A stretch of 64,000 nucleotides of DNA from Acidovorax sp. GBBC 1281 (GTDB lineage Bacteria; Pseudomonadota; Gammaproteobacteria; Burkholderiales; Burkholderiaceae_C): assembly GCF_028473645.1 (NCBI RefSeq), contig NZ_CP097269.1:3490001-3554000 (forward strand). Reading direction: 5' to 3'. Made by a program: the position numbers and the translations under genes. Position 1 is the stretch's first letter, and every line of letters starts with the position of its first letter. Of the stretch, positions 36,527 to 45,423 are shown in pieces. The notes beneath the pieces were generated by a model. The model saw only the letters and a list, made by a program, of their open reading frames with translations. It was not told where the DNA came from and searched no databases.

Positions 36527-37611
36527 TGGTGTGAACCGGAAGTTCGTATGCAGAACTCTGCAACGGACTGAAGGATTTGATCGGCCGTCTTGGTCCAGAC
36601 GAAGGGCTTGGGATTGACGTTGTTGGTAGCCACGTAGGCGCGGATGGCGTTCTCCAGGGCGCGGGTCGAGGGGAATCTCCCGCGCTTGAGCCGACGCGCC
36701 GTGAGGATCGAGAACCAGCATTCCACCAGGTTGATCCAAGAGGCCGAGGTGGGCGTAAAGTGCAGGTGCACACGCGTATGCCTGAGCAGCCAGCGCTGGA
36801 TGATCGGGCTCTTGTGGGTGCTGGCATTGTCGAGCACGAGATGCAGTTCGAACTCCGCGGGCGTGGCACGTTCGACGGTCTGCAGGAAGTGACGGAACTC
36901 CACGCTGCGATGACGTCGGTGGACCTCGGCGATGACCGTGCCGGCCTTGACATCGAGGGCGGCAAAGAGGTCTGTCGTGCCGTGTCTCAGGTAGTCATGC
37001 GTGTGGCGCTCCGGCTGGCCCGGTTGCATGGGTATGGCCGGAGCGGTATCACTGTGGGCCTGGATGGAGGGCTTCTCGTCCACGCACAGCACCAGAGCGC
37101 GCTCGGGTGGATGCAAGTACAACCCCACGATGTCACGCACCTTGTCGACGAAGTACGGGTCGGTGGAGAGCTTGAAGCCTTCGGTGCGATGCGGCGCCAA
37201 TGCAAAGGCACGCCAGATGCGCGAGATGGTGGTCTGGCTCAGTCCCAGATGAGCGGCGAGCGTACGGGTGGACCAATGGGTGGCATTCTCTGGCACGGTC
37301 TCCAGCGTCGTGGTGATCACGGCCTCGACCTGCTCGTCCAGGATCGTGCGCGGAGCGCCTGAGCGGGGTGCATCGTCGAGGCCGGCAATGCCATGCTGGG
37401 CAAAGCGCCGACGCCACTTCGACACCGTCATCAGGCTCAAACCCATGGCTTCGGCAATCGCCGTGTTGGTCGCTGCTGAATCGGCACAGGCCAGCACGAT
37501 GCGTGCTCGCAGCGCCAAGGCCTGGGCGGTCTTGCGACGGCGTGACCAACCGAGCAACACAGCTCGGTCGGCTTCGCTCAACTCGATAGCAACGGCATGC
37601 GGTCGGGCCAT
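36523..37611 (-). CDS. IS630 family transposase
   Basis: This transposase of 362 residues (from the MARPHAVAIELSEADR start) has an N-terminal helix-turn-helix region (LRARIVLACADSAATNTAIAEAMGLSLMTVSKWRRRF, a longer run in the protein) and an IS630/Tc1-type DDE core. The core shows VLCVDEKPSIQA with the first Asp, HLVLDNASTHKSP with the second, and SASWINLVECWFSILT with the Glu. All three acidic residues are present. The final codon TAG is built from the TA target duplication plus the flanking G. Confidence 0.9.
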   Translation of the reverse strand: MARPHAVAIELSEADRAVLLGWSRRRKTAQALALRARIVLACADSAATNTAIAEAMGLSLMTVSKWRRRFAQHGIAGLDDAPRSGAPRTILDEQVEAVITTTLETVPENATHWSTRTLAAHLGLSQTTISRIWRAFALAPHRTEGFKLSTDPYFVDKVRDIVGLYLHPPERALVLCVDEKPSIQAHSDTAPAIPMQPGQPERHTHDYLRHGTTDLFAALDVKAGTVIAEVHRRHRSVEFRHFLQTVERATPAEFELHLVLDNASTHKSPIIQRWLLRHTRVHLHFTPTSASWINLVECWFSILTARRLKRGRFPSTRALENAIRAYVATNNVNPKPFVWTKTADQILQSVAEFCIRTSGSHH

Positions 37612-37686
37612 GATGTGCTCCCGGGCTGCAAAAAACAGCCGCCAGAAACACATCATAGAAGTTCATGCGAATCTCTGGTGCACACC
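36526..37686 (-). mobile_element. IS630-family element (right end abutted by IS5-like A)
   Basis: The left end after a TA dinucleotide is GTGGTGTGAACC; the right end, read inward, is GGTGTGCACC. IS630 elements insert at TA and duplicate it. The TA is seen at 36524-36525, but the right end lacks its last bases and TA because the IS5-like A copy begins at 37687. The IS5 therefore inserted at, or recombined into, the IS630 edge. Confidence 0.85.
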
Positions 37687-38737
37687 GGCTTTGTTGCACA
37701 AATCGCGATGCTGATGCCCGTAGACTGACTGCGTGACAGAGACGAAGAACAGGCAGCGGAGCAAGTACCGCACGACGAACTGGAAGGCGTACAACGCGGC
37801 GCTGAAAGCGCGAGGCTCGTTGACGATGTGGCTAGATGAGGGCATGCAGTGGTTTGGCACGCCGACCGGCAGGCGTGGACGCAGCCGAACCTTCTCGGAC
37901 GCAGCAATCCAGTTCTGCCTGAGCATCAAGTGCCTGTTCGGCCAGCCCTTGCGACAGGCGCTGGGCATGGTGCAGAGCCTGCTGCGGCTGGCAAAGCTGG
38001 ACTGGCCGGTACCTGACTTCAGCACTGTTTGCCGGCGCCAAAAGACCTTGCAGGTCGAACTGAGCTACCAGCGAACCAACTCGCCGCTGCAGTTGCTGGT
38101 GGACAGCACCGGCATCAAGTTCCTGGGCGAAGGAGAGTGAAAACGCAAGAAGCATGGTGCTGAATACCGGCGCGAATGGCGCAAGGTCCATCTGGGCATC
38201 GACGCGCAGACGCTGGAAATACGCGCCATCGAGGTGACCAGCAACGCCATTGGGGATGCGCCGATGTTGCCCGGGTTGCTGGCTCAGATTCCCACTGACG
38301 AATCCATCGAAAGCGTCAGTGCCGATGGCGCCTACGACACGCGCGCCTGCCTGGACGCCATTGCCGAGCGGCACGCGATGGCGGTGATCCCGCCCCGCAA
38401 GAACGCCAGCCATTGGAAGAAGTCGAGTCCGGGCTCGGCGCATCGTAATGAGGCCATTCGGGCGTGCCAGCGCCTGGGTCGCGGCATTTGGAAGAAGTGG
38501 AGCGGCTACCACCGGCGCAGCCTTGTGGAGACGAAGATGCACTGCTTCAAGCGACTGGGCGAACGGGTGATCGCGCGCACGTTCGACCGCCAGGTTGTGG
38601 AGCTGCATGTCCGCGTGGCCTTGCTCAATCGGTTCAGTCAGATCGGCCGTCCTCACACCGTGTCGGTGACTGCTGTGGCATAGGTCCGTCTGGGGTTGGG
38701 GTCATGCCGTCTGCAATTCGATTTGTGCAACAGCGCC
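37687..38737 (+). mobile_element. IS5-like element A, complete but with inactivated transposase
   Basis: This complete 1,051-bp copy has ends GGCTTTGTTGCACAAATCG (left) and GGCGCTGTTGCACAAATCG (right, inward), a 17/19 match. No clear target duplication is seen (ACC before, ATA after). It abuts the truncated IS630 end on the left. With the inverted copy at 39617 it encloses an 879-bp segment. Confidence 0.93.
37733..38683 (+). pseudogene. IS5 family transposase with nonsense codon 136
   Basis: The reading frame starts at a GTG and matches the intact 316-residue transposase at 39671-40621. At codon 136 TGG (Trp) is TGA (38138-38140). The first catalytic Asp (VDSTG) is before the stop; the second Asp and the Glu are after it. 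The rest of the frame to 38683 is open and otherwise identical. The same mutation is found in the partial copy at 46799. Confidence 0.92.
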
Positions 38738-38762
38738 ATACAGCGCGACAATCACGCTTTCG

Positions 38763-39335
38763 TTGCATTCGAATCGCGGAGGTTCGTTTCATGGCGAAGG
38801 AGTTCGCTTTTATCCCGACATTGGTCGCTGGACGAGAAAGAATAGCTCCTCAATCAATAACTGCCAAAGAAAGGGATTTAAGTTGTTCAACAGAATTACC
38901 GGCAATAGTTCTACATACCGTACACCAGCGGACCATTCACCTGGAAGCTCTCCTGAGCGGATTGAGGAATCGAAGAAAAAGGTGCAGGACTGGGATATGT
39001 CCTTCAGCCCCCCACGAGCATCAAATCGCCCGCGCCCAAGTTCATCGGAATCTTCCAGCATGGCTCCCAGGGGTGCATTCTTTTCCCCGAGTTCCAAGCC
39101 TGATCGTGGACATACTGTACTCGACAGTAACAGCGTCGCCGGAGGCGGTGGTGATCGGAAAATGAACGCGCAGATAGAGCGTAACGCGATGGCGGCGCGG
39201 TTACAAAAAGATTACCCGGATGGACTTCCGGAGGATAAAAAAAAATCGGTCAAATCAGGCAGTGAATTTGGCATCAACTCCAGCGAGGGCAAGAAGGTTT
39301 ACAACACCTACAAAACAATGCTGAAAGAATCCTAA
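38763..39335 (+). CDS. Ser/Pro-rich effector-like protein, 5' end probably lost
   Basis: The open frame of up to 190 residues begins only 25 bp after an IS end and has no stop back into the IS, so the true N-terminus was probably removed. A TTG at 38763 is the formal start. The middle is Ser/Pro/Arg-rich (SPPRASNRPRPSSSESSS), like the candidate effector at 40843. The C-terminal part is hydrophilic and probably helical (RKMNAQIERNAMAARLQKDYPDGL, EGKKVYNTYKTMLKES). Base composition is lower in GC than the chromosome. I do not recognise a family. A type III effector or an effector remnant is a reasonable but unproven reading. Confidence 0.45.
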   Translation: MHSNRGGSFHGEGVRFYPDIGRWTRKNSSSINNCQRKGFKLFNRITGNSSTYRTPADHSPGSSPERIEESKKKVQDWDMSFSPPRASNRPRPSSSESSSMAPRGAFFSPSSKPDRGHTVLDSNSVAGGGGDRKMNAQIERNAMAARLQKDYPDGLPEDKKKSVKSGSEFGINSSEGKKVYNTYKTMLKES

Positions 39336-39616
39336 TAGCGAGATAATAAAGGGGGGGCGCTTCAGTGCAGCCAAGTCAAGCATACGCGCTGGTCCCCCTC
39401 GACCATTTTGATGCTTTTGTACATCGCATTCTTGGAAATTTTTTCGCGGGCGACCTTGTTCGGTCAGAGCATGGCGCTTGCTGCAAAGAGTACAAACTCG
39501 CAAATCATATCTTGGCGTGGTCAACGATCTGCTCACTGTTAAAGCGCTACAACTAAGGACTTGCACTGTGGTGGCCCACGCTAATTGCCGCACCGAGTTC
39601 AACGAAGGACAAGGAA

Positions 39617-40667
39617 GGCGCTGTTGCACAAATCGAATTGCAGACGGCATGACCCCAACCCCAGACGGACCTATGCCACAGCAGTCACCGACACGGTGTG
39701 AGGACGGCCGATCTGACTGAACCGATTGAGCAAGGCCACGCGGACATGCAGCTCCACAACCTGGCGGTCGAACGTGCGCGCGATCACCCGTTCGCCCAGT
39801 CGCTTGAAGCAGTGCATCTTCGTCTCCACAAGGCTGCGCCGGTGGTAGCCGCTCCACTTCTTCCAAATGCCGCGACCCAGGCGCTGGCACGCCCGAATGG
39901 CCTCATTACGATGCGCCGAGCCCGGACTCGACTTCTTCCAATGGCTGGCGTTCTTGCGGGGCGGGATCACCGCCATCGCGTGCCGCTCGGCAATGGCGTC
40001 CAGGCAGGCGCGCGTGTCGTAGGCGCCATCGGCACTGACGCTTTCGATGGATTCGTCAGTGGGAATCTGAGCCAGCAACCCGGGCAACATCGGCGCATCC
40101 CCAATGGCGTTGCTGGTCACCTCGATGGCGCGTATTTCCAGCGTCTGCGCGTCGATGCCCAGATGGACCTTGCGCCATTCGCGCCGGTATTCAGCACCAT
40201 GCTTCTTGCGTTTCCACTCTCCTTCGCCCAGGAACTTGATGCCGGTGCTGTCCACCAGCAACTGCAGCGGCGAGTTGGTTCGCTGGTAGCTCAGTTCGAC
40301 CTGCAAGGTCTTTTGGCGCCGGCAAACAGTGCTGAAGTCAGGTACCGGCCAGTCCAGCTTTGCCAGCCGCAGCAGGCTCTGCACCATGCCCAGCGCCTGT
40401 CGCAAGGGCTGGCCGAACAGGCACTTGATGCTCAGGCAGAACTGGATTGCTGCGTCCGAGAAGGTTCGGCTGCGTCCACGCCTGCCGGTCGGCGTGCCAA
40501 ACCACTGCATGCCCTCATCTAGCCACATCGTCAACGAGCCTCGCGCTTTCAGCGCCGCGTTGTACGCCTTCCAGTTCGTCGTGCGGTACTTGCTCCGCTG
40601 CCTGTTCTTCGTCTCTGTCACGCAGTCAGTCTACGGGCATCAGCATCGCGATTTGTGCAACAAAGCC
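39617..40667 (-). mobile_element. IS5-like element A, complete
   Basis: This is a 1,051-bp copy in inverted orientation to the one at 37687. Terminal repeats are as in the other copies. The flanks are GAA and GAC, with no clear duplication. Confidence 0.94.
39671..40621 (-). CDS. IS5 family transposase (intact)
   Basis: This 316-residue DDE transposase has an N-terminal IS5-type domain (ARGSLTMWLDEGMQWF, FSDAAIQFCLSIKCLFGQPLRQALGM). Catalytic residues lie in LLVDSTGIKF (Asp), SADGAYDTRA (Asp) and YHRRSLVETK (Glu). Trp136 is intact here, so this copy may be active and could serve the mutated copies in trans. It starts at a GTG. Confidence 0.93.
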   Translation of the reverse strand: MTETKNRQRSKYRTTNWKAYNAALKARGSLTMWLDEGMQWFGTPTGRRGRSRTFSDAAIQFCLSIKCLFGQPLRQALGMVQSLLRLAKLDWPVPDFSTVCRRQKTLQVELSYQRTNSPLQLLVDSTGIKFLGEGEWKRKKHGAEYRREWRKVHLGIDAQTLEIRAIEVTSNAIGDAPMLPGLLAQIPTDESIESVSADGAYDTRACLDAIAERHAMAVIPPRKNASHWKKSSPGSAHRNEAIRACQRLGRGIWKKWSGYHRRSLVETKMHCFKRLGERVIARTFDRQVVELHVRVALLNRFSQIGRPHTVSVTAVA

Positions 40668-40842
40668 GACAAGGATGGTACGCGCGGCCCCGCGATTCAG
40701 CTGAGCAAACATCCAATGGCATGTGGTCATAACGTCATCGAAGGGCTTGGCTCTGGAATAAAGCCATCCGGTGCTGACGCTACTGAGAAAACCGACCTGC
40801 CGGCATCGCAATATTCCGTTACTCAACCTTAATTTTCCTGAC

Positions 40843-42006
40843 ATGGACTTATTCAACACCGCTGGGTTCTTAAACTCTCCCGCCGCGTACGCTGAGCAAA
40901 GGCGATTGATGGGTTTGCGAGACGACGAGCCTGATTCACCCACTTCACCCTCGCCCAAGGCATCGCCAAATCGATCATCCAGCTTCGCGATGACCCCGTT
41001 GCGGGAAGCCCTGTCCTCACCACCGACACCGCATTCATCATCTTCGCGGGTAGACAGTAGCCCTGAGCGCTCACCAATCGCTCATGACGAACCCACCGCT
41101 CCACCCAGTCAAAAAAGGCGGGGATTCGGCCTGGGAAAACTCAAGAAATTTTTCGGAGGGCGATCGCACTCCAGTTCGCACCCATCCAACACTAGCGCGT
41201 CTGTCTGGAAGCCCCGTATGGAGCGCATGCCGAGTCCGCCGCGATCGGAGAGCCACTCTGGGAGTTCGTCCCCTGATCGGAATGAGCTGGAAATTTCCTC
41301 TCCACGCGCGAGCGCCAGCGGCAACGGATATGAAGGCACGTCGTGGGCGCCTTCGGTAGGAGCGCCATGGGCATTTGCCGCAGAGACGACAAATGGGGAA
41401 TCGATCCAGCGAAAAGCCGCCGCCTGGGTGGATCTCAACAACACCATTCTCCAGCATGACGACGTTGACCCCCGCCTCTCCCAGGCATTGAAAAACCTGT
41501 TTTTCGTGTTTGCCGATTCGAGCGAGTTTCGTTCTACGATGAGGAGTCTGGAGGCTGGTGGTCCAGTGCACATCCAGGTGGATGCCGAGGCCGGCCGGTC
41601 GTATTTCGCGCCTGGAACCCGCACCGTTGTCTTGGATGAAATGAGGGCGCGTGATCCAGACATTGCCATGGCGACTCTGGCATTCGAATTGACGAACGCG
41701 GCCCTCGCACCGGCCTTCGCAGAGGTGGAGCGACGAGCGCAGGACACAGGGATGAGCGCTGCCGAATATGGGGAAGCGATCGAAAGGGTAGAGTATCAAA
41801 CGACTGAAAGCGTTCACCGTTACTATCGGGAGGCACAGCACTCTTTACAGGCGCGCGGTCTCGGACAAGCTCGCAACTGGTTTAGCAAAATAGACCCTAG
41901 TGGTGAGGTTCGGCGGATGTTCGAGACCGAAGAGGACGCGCTGAGAACGCAACGAATGGCAGGACACACAGGCGCATACGAGCAAAGCTATCAAAGGAAT
42001 TGGTAA
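40843..42006 (+). CDS. Candidate type III effector with HELTN-like degenerate motif
   Basis: This protein has 387 residues from the ATG at 40843, chosen because MDLFNTAGFLNSPAAYAEQRR looks like an N-terminus and the 24 codons upstream do not. Residues about 25-145 are Ser/Pro/Arg-rich and disordered-looking, as in effectors. From about 165 a folded domain appears: AAAWVDLNNTILQHDDVDPRLSQAL, VDAEAGRSYFAPGTRTVVLDEM, then MATLAFELTNAALAPAF and IERVEYQTTESVHRYY. The FELTNA stretch lies where zinc effectors of the HopH/NleD type have HExxH, but the His residues are missing. No PIP box is left, because an IS ends 175 bp upstream. Function is unknown. Confidence 0.65.
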   Translation: MDLFNTAGFLNSPAAYAEQRRLMGLRDDEPDSPTSPSPKASPNRSSSFAMTPLREALSSPPTPHSSSSRVDSSPERSPIAHDEPTAPPSQKRRGFGLGKLKKFFGGRSHSSSHPSNTSASVWKPRMERMPSPPRSESHSGSSSPDRNELEISSPRASASGNGYEGTSWAPSVGAPWAFAAETTNGESIQRKAAAWVDLNNTILQHDDVDPRLSQALKNLFFVFADSSEFRSTMRSLEAGGPVHIQVDAEAGRSYFAPGTRTVVLDEMRARDPDIAMATLAFELTNAALAPAFAEVERRAQDTGMSAAEYGEAIERVEYQTTESVHRYYREAQHSLQARGLGQARNWFSKIDPSGEVRRMFETEEDALRTQRMAGHTGAYEQSYQRNW

Positions 42007-42052
42007 CACTCAACGATCAGGACCGTTGCAGCAAACTTCCCCGCACACATCT

Positions 42053-43334
42053 GGGAGCCTCTCACAACCCCATGTTTGACGAATCCGAATAGGGAGGAGT
42101 GGGCGCCAGTAGCCGTTTGAGCGTGATGAGGCCCAGCAACGGTCTGCGCCTGGGTGCATGAGGGGCCTTGCAGGCCCGGTGGCTCAGGCTTTCACCGTTT
42201 GCAGGCGCACTTGTGCCTTGCCAGTGGCGGGCTTGAAGAAAGCATCCACGCCCCGATGCAGGAACCAGGCCAGTCGCTTCATGTTGTAGCAGGCGGCCAT
42301 CATCGTCATCCCCACCGTGGCGCGCGCCTGTCCGATGGTGCGCACGAACTTGCCCCCCAGGTGGCGGATACCGGCGAACACGTGCTCCACCTTGGCTCGT
42401 TTCTTTGCGATGCGCTGGTTGCGCCCCTTCTGGCATTCGCTCTGTGGTCGGCCCGCCTGCGCACGGCGCTGCATCGCATCCACGAATCCCAGCACTTTCA
42501 GCATCTGGCACCTTTGGCGGCTCGGGTAGGCTTTGTCCGCATGCACTGCCCGCCCGGTGTTGTGCATGTCCAGCACCTCATCGAAGTGGTGCCCGTCGTG
42601 CTCGCTGGCCGTGCCCGTGGCGAGGCGGCGGATGAAGCCGTGCTTGAGGTCCACGCTCACGCTGAGCTTGTAGCCGAAGTGGCTTTTGCCGTGCTTCTTC
42701 GTGTGCGTGGCCTCCACATCCTTTTGCCTGCGTCGCGCTTGGCTCCAGTCCGGCTGCCCGCCTTGTGCCAGCGTTCGCCGCTCCTGCTGGCCGATGTGCT
42801 GTCGGGGCGCGGGCACCAGCGTGGCATCAATGGCTTGCCCGCCCCGGGCGATGTAGCCGTGGCGCTGCAGTTGGGCATCCACCCCCTGGAACAAGGCCGT
42901 TGCCCCGCCCACGCCAAGGCGCTCGCCAAAGCGCCAGATCGTGTTGCGGTCCGGCACGTTCATCGCATCCTGCAACAGGCAAAACCGCTGGTAGCTCCCC
43001 CGGTCCAGCAACTGATACTCCATCTGCTCATCGGACAGGTTGTACAGCCGCTTCAACACCAGGATGCGCACCATCACCTCGGTGGGGTAGGCGGGCCGAC
43101 CGCCCCGGCGGCCACCCCCGCGTTCGATCAAGGCATCCACCAGCCGGGCCAGTTCTGCGAAGTCGATGTGCCGCGCGATCACCTGCAGCGGATCGCCCAC
43201 CTCATCTCTCTTGTGTTGGCGCGAGGCCTCAGCGAACAGGTCGAACTTCAGGGCGCTACGGGGAGTGATCATGGCAAAGGATGGAGCACGCATTCTCGAT
43301 CAACAAGGGACCGGATGGGTTTTGAGAGGTTCCC
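42053..43334 (-). mobile_element. IS5-like element B, copy 1
   Basis: This is a 1,282-bp element. Inward-read ends are GGGAACCTCTCAAAACCCAT and GGGAGCCTCTCACAACCCCA. The flanks ATCT and AATA do not match, so the original target duplication is lost or rearranged. Confidence 0.92.
42184..43293 (-). CDS. IS5 family transposase B (DDE, DUF772-type N-terminus)
   Basis: This 369-residue transposase has an N-terminal domain with GRPAYPTEVMVRILVLKRLY and MEYQLLDRGSYQRFC (DUF772 type). The DDE core has QAIDATLVPAPRQH, AVHADKAYPSRQRC and KRAKVEHVFAGIRH. All catalytic residues are present. A start at the internal Met of MITPRSALKF (43272) is equally likely. Confidence 0.92.
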   Translation of the reverse strand: MRAPSFAMITPRSALKFDLFAEASRQHKRDEVGDPLQVIARHIDFAELARLVDALIERGGGRRGGRPAYPTEVMVRILVLKRLYNLSDEQMEYQLLDRGSYQRFCLLQDAMNVPDRNTIWRFGERLGVGGATALFQGVDAQLQRHGYIARGGQAIDATLVPAPRQHIGQQERRTLAQGGQPDWSQARRRQKDVEATHTKKHGKSHFGYKLSVSVDLKHGFIRRLATGTASEHDGHHFDEVLDMHNTGRAVHADKAYPSRQRCQMLKVLGFVDAMQRRAQAGRPQSECQKGRNQRIAKKRAKVEHVFAGIRHLGGKFVRTIGQARATVGMTMMAACYNMKRLAWFLHRGVDAFFKPATGKAQVRLQTVKA

Positions 43335-43577
43335 AATAGTCTCCATACGTCGCCCACTTAGATTTGCCGTCGACAGATTTCAATACGTCCGAGACCATTT
43401 CGCATGGGTGGAGATCAGCCTTTCGATTGGCCGGTATCGGACCATCAAAGCCCATCTGAGGCCAGACAACGTATCCGTTCAAATAATCGAGCGGGTTGTC
43501 GGGATTCAACGTGGATGCATTGCCTGCGGCATTGACTTCTACAAACGCAAACTGCCCCGTAAGCTGTGCCTCACGCA
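43335..43577 (-). pseudogene. Internal fragment of an unrecognised gene between two ISs
   Basis: The 81 or so codons (minus strand, LREAQLTGQFAFVEVNAAGN through ADLHPCEMVSDVLKSVDGKS to YGDYW) form an open frame that enters from one IS and leaves into the next, so both ends are gone. The motif DYLNGYVVWPQMGFDGPIP is distinctive, but I cannot name the family. Composition and place in the effector/IS field suggest a secreted protein remnant. Confidence 0.5.
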
Positions 43578-44630
43578 GGCTTTGTTGCACAAACCGAATC
43601 GAGCGCGTTATGACCCCAGCCCCAGGCGCACTCATGCCACAGCCGCCACCGCGACGGTTTCAGGCCGTCCAAGCTGGCTGAACCGGTTCAGCAGCGCAAC
43701 TCGGACATGCAGCTCAACCACCTGACGCTCAAACGTTCGTGCCATGACCCGCTCGCCCAAGCGCTTGAAGCAGTGCATCTTGGTCTCCACCAGGCTGCGC
43801 CGGTGGTAGCCGCTCCAGCTCTTCCAGATACGCCAGCCCAGGCGCCTGCAGGCCCGTACGGCTTCGTTACGGCTGGCTGACCCGGGACTGGCCCGTTTCC
43901 AGAAACTGGCGTTCTTGCGTGGCGGGATCACGGCCTGTGCACCTCGTCTGGCAATGGTGTCCAGACAGGCCCGCGTGTCATAAGCTCCGTCAGCACTGAC
44001 ACTGACACTGGCGATGGGCTCATCGACCTCAATTTGCGCCAGCAACTGCGGCAGCATGGGCGCATCTCCAATGGCGTTGCTGGTGACCTCGATGGCCCGG
44101 ATCTCCAGTGTCTGAGCATCGATGCCCAAATGAACCTTACGCCATTCGCGCCGGTATTCGGCCCCGTGCCTTTTGCGCTTGCATTCACCTTCTCCCAGGA
44201 ACTTAATGCCTGTGCTGTCCACCAGCAGGTGCAGCGGTGAGCTCCTCGGCTGGTAGTTCAGTTGGACTTGCAGATCCTTTTGGCGCCGACAGACCGTGCT
44301 GAAGTCAGGGACCGGCCAGTTCACCCCAGCCAGCTTGAGCAGGCTTTGGACCATGCCAAGCGCTTGGCGAAGGGGCTGACCAAACAGGCACTTGATGCTC
44401 AGACAGAACTGGATCGCGGCATCCGAGAACGTTTGGTTGCGACCGCGTTTGCCTTTGGGCTCAGCCAGCCACTGCATCCCCCTATCCAGCCACATCGTCA
44501 GCGATCCACGGGCCTTCAATGCCGCGTTGTACTGTGCCCAGTTTGTCGTGCGGTAGCGGGTCCGCATCTTCTTGCCTTCACTCATCTGGTCAGACTACCA
44601 GCGAGCTGCATCGCTTTGTGCAACAAAGCC
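43578..44630 (-). mobile_element. IS5-like element C (relative of A)
   Basis: This 1,053-bp element has ends GGCTTTGTTGCACAAA on both sides (inward). It is related to element A, but its DNA is clearly diverged. The flanks (GCA / ATT) show no target duplication. Its insertion removed the 5' part of the toxin gene at 44631. Confidence 0.9.
43632..44585 (-). CDS. IS5 family transposase C
   Basis: This 317-residue DDE transposase is about three-quarters identical to the element A protein. It keeps LLVDSTGIKF, SADGAYDTRA and YHRRSLVETK. One extra Val-Ser pair in SVSVSADG makes up part of the length difference. No stop or frameshift is seen, so it may be active. Confidence 0.92.
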   Translation of the reverse strand: MSEGKKMRTRYRTTNWAQYNAALKARGSLTMWLDRGMQWLAEPKGKRGRNQTFSDAAIQFCLSIKCLFGQPLRQALGMVQSLLKLAGVNWPVPDFSTVCRRQKDLQVQLNYQPRSSPLHLLVDSTGIKFLGEGECKRKRHGAEYRREWRKVHLGIDAQTLEIRAIEVTSNAIGDAPMLPQLLAQIEVDEPIASVSVSADGAYDTRACLDTIARRGAQAVIPPRKNASFWKRASPGSASRNEAVRACRRLGWRIWKSWSGYHRRSLVETKMHCFKRLGERVMARTFERQVVELHVRVALLNRFSQLGRPETVAVAAVA

Positions 44631-44964
44631 ATTCGGACTGGTCAAATTTACCCCGAAGACAAAAAAAGCTATTCTTCAAGAAAATGAGGAATTCTTTGGT
44701 GTTAAAAAATGCGAAAAGTGTAAATGCCAAGTTCAAAAGCCCGCCAAAAGTATGAAAGGGGTTACTCCTCCTTCTGATGAATGGCAAATTGATCATATTG
44801 AAGCAGAGTCTTCTGGTGGTCCAGCTACTGAAGTGAATGGTCAGGTGCTGTGCAGAAAGTGCAATCGTGACGATTGGCATAAGAAAAAGCCAAACTATAA
44901 GAGGAAAAATAGAAAAATGAATAAGAAGCCAAAGAAAAATGGAAAAGGAAATTGCGGTGAATGA
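44631..44964 (+). pseudogene. C-terminal HNH nuclease toxin domain, beheaded by IS
   Basis: About 110 codons remain of a larger protein whose 5' part was lost at the IS junction. After a KTKKAILQENEEFFG linker comes CEKCKCQVQKPAKSMKGVTPPSDEWQIDHIEAESSGG and VNGQVLCRKCNRD: two CxxC zinc knuckles and the DH of an HNH core. The tail is very Lys/Asn-rich. Such domains end polymorphic toxins delivered by T6SS, Rhs or contact systems. The stop overlaps the next gene, a DUF4265 immunity-type protein. The GC content is far below that of the chromosome, which suggests transfer. Confidence 0.8.
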
Positions 44965-45400
44965 TCGGGTCAAAATTATATTTTCGCTTGTGCCTGATGA
45001 AGATGGGTATCCACCATTCGATTACGAAAGTGTGTGGGCTAAAAAATTGAATGAGAACTTGTGGAAAATAGATAATATTCCATTCTTTGTCACTGATGTC
45101 AGTAGCGGAGACATAGTTAGAATAAAAAGAAGAAAATCTGGGGAGAATCATTTTTTGGAGGTCGTGGAAAAGTGCGGGCATAGTACGTTGAGAATCTTTT
45201 TTAACGAAGAGAGTTCTGTTAAAGAAGTTCGGGATCAGTTATTAAAAATGGGCTGCTCAACAGAGGCTTCCAATATTAAAAAGTTGATCTCTATCGATGT
45301 TCCTCCTGAGGTGTCTATAAATAAAGTTAAAAGTTATCTGGAATTGCTGAATAAGCAAGAAATTCTCGATATTGAGGATGGGTGCTTGCAGCACCCATAA
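44939..45400 (+). CDS. DUF4265-type protein, probable immunity to the HNH toxin
   Basis: This 153-residue acidic cytoplasmic protein starts EIAVNDRVKIIFSLVPDEDGYPPFDYESVWAKKL, as DUF4265 proteins do, and continues IPFFVTDVSSGDIV and STLRIFFNEESS. DUF4265 proteins are found as immunity partners of polymorphic toxins. The gene overlaps the toxin end. The ATG at 44939 or a GTG at 44957 with GGAAAAGGA before it could be the start; the GTG fits the ribosome site better. It is AT-rich like the toxin. With its toxin broken it is now an orphan immunity gene. Confidence 0.8.
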   Translation: MEKEIAVNDRVKIIFSLVPDEDGYPPFDYESVWAKKLNENLWKIDNIPFFVTDVSSGDIVRIKRRKSGENHFLEVVEKCGHSTLRIFFNEESSVKEVRDQLLKMGCSTEASNIKKLISIDVPPEVSINKVKSYLELLNKQEILDIEDGCLQHP

Positions 45401-45423
45401 CAGAGCGGAATACGAAGCCGTAG

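Noticed and set aside
38738..38790. PIP box in front of the 38763 ORF
   Set aside because: Three TTCG occurrences are present (38759, 38769, 38783), but none of the spacings is 16 bases from TTCG to TTCG.
40668..40842. PIP box in front of the effector candidate at 40843
   Set aside because: No TTCG or CGAA pair with the right spacing lies between the IS end and the start codon.
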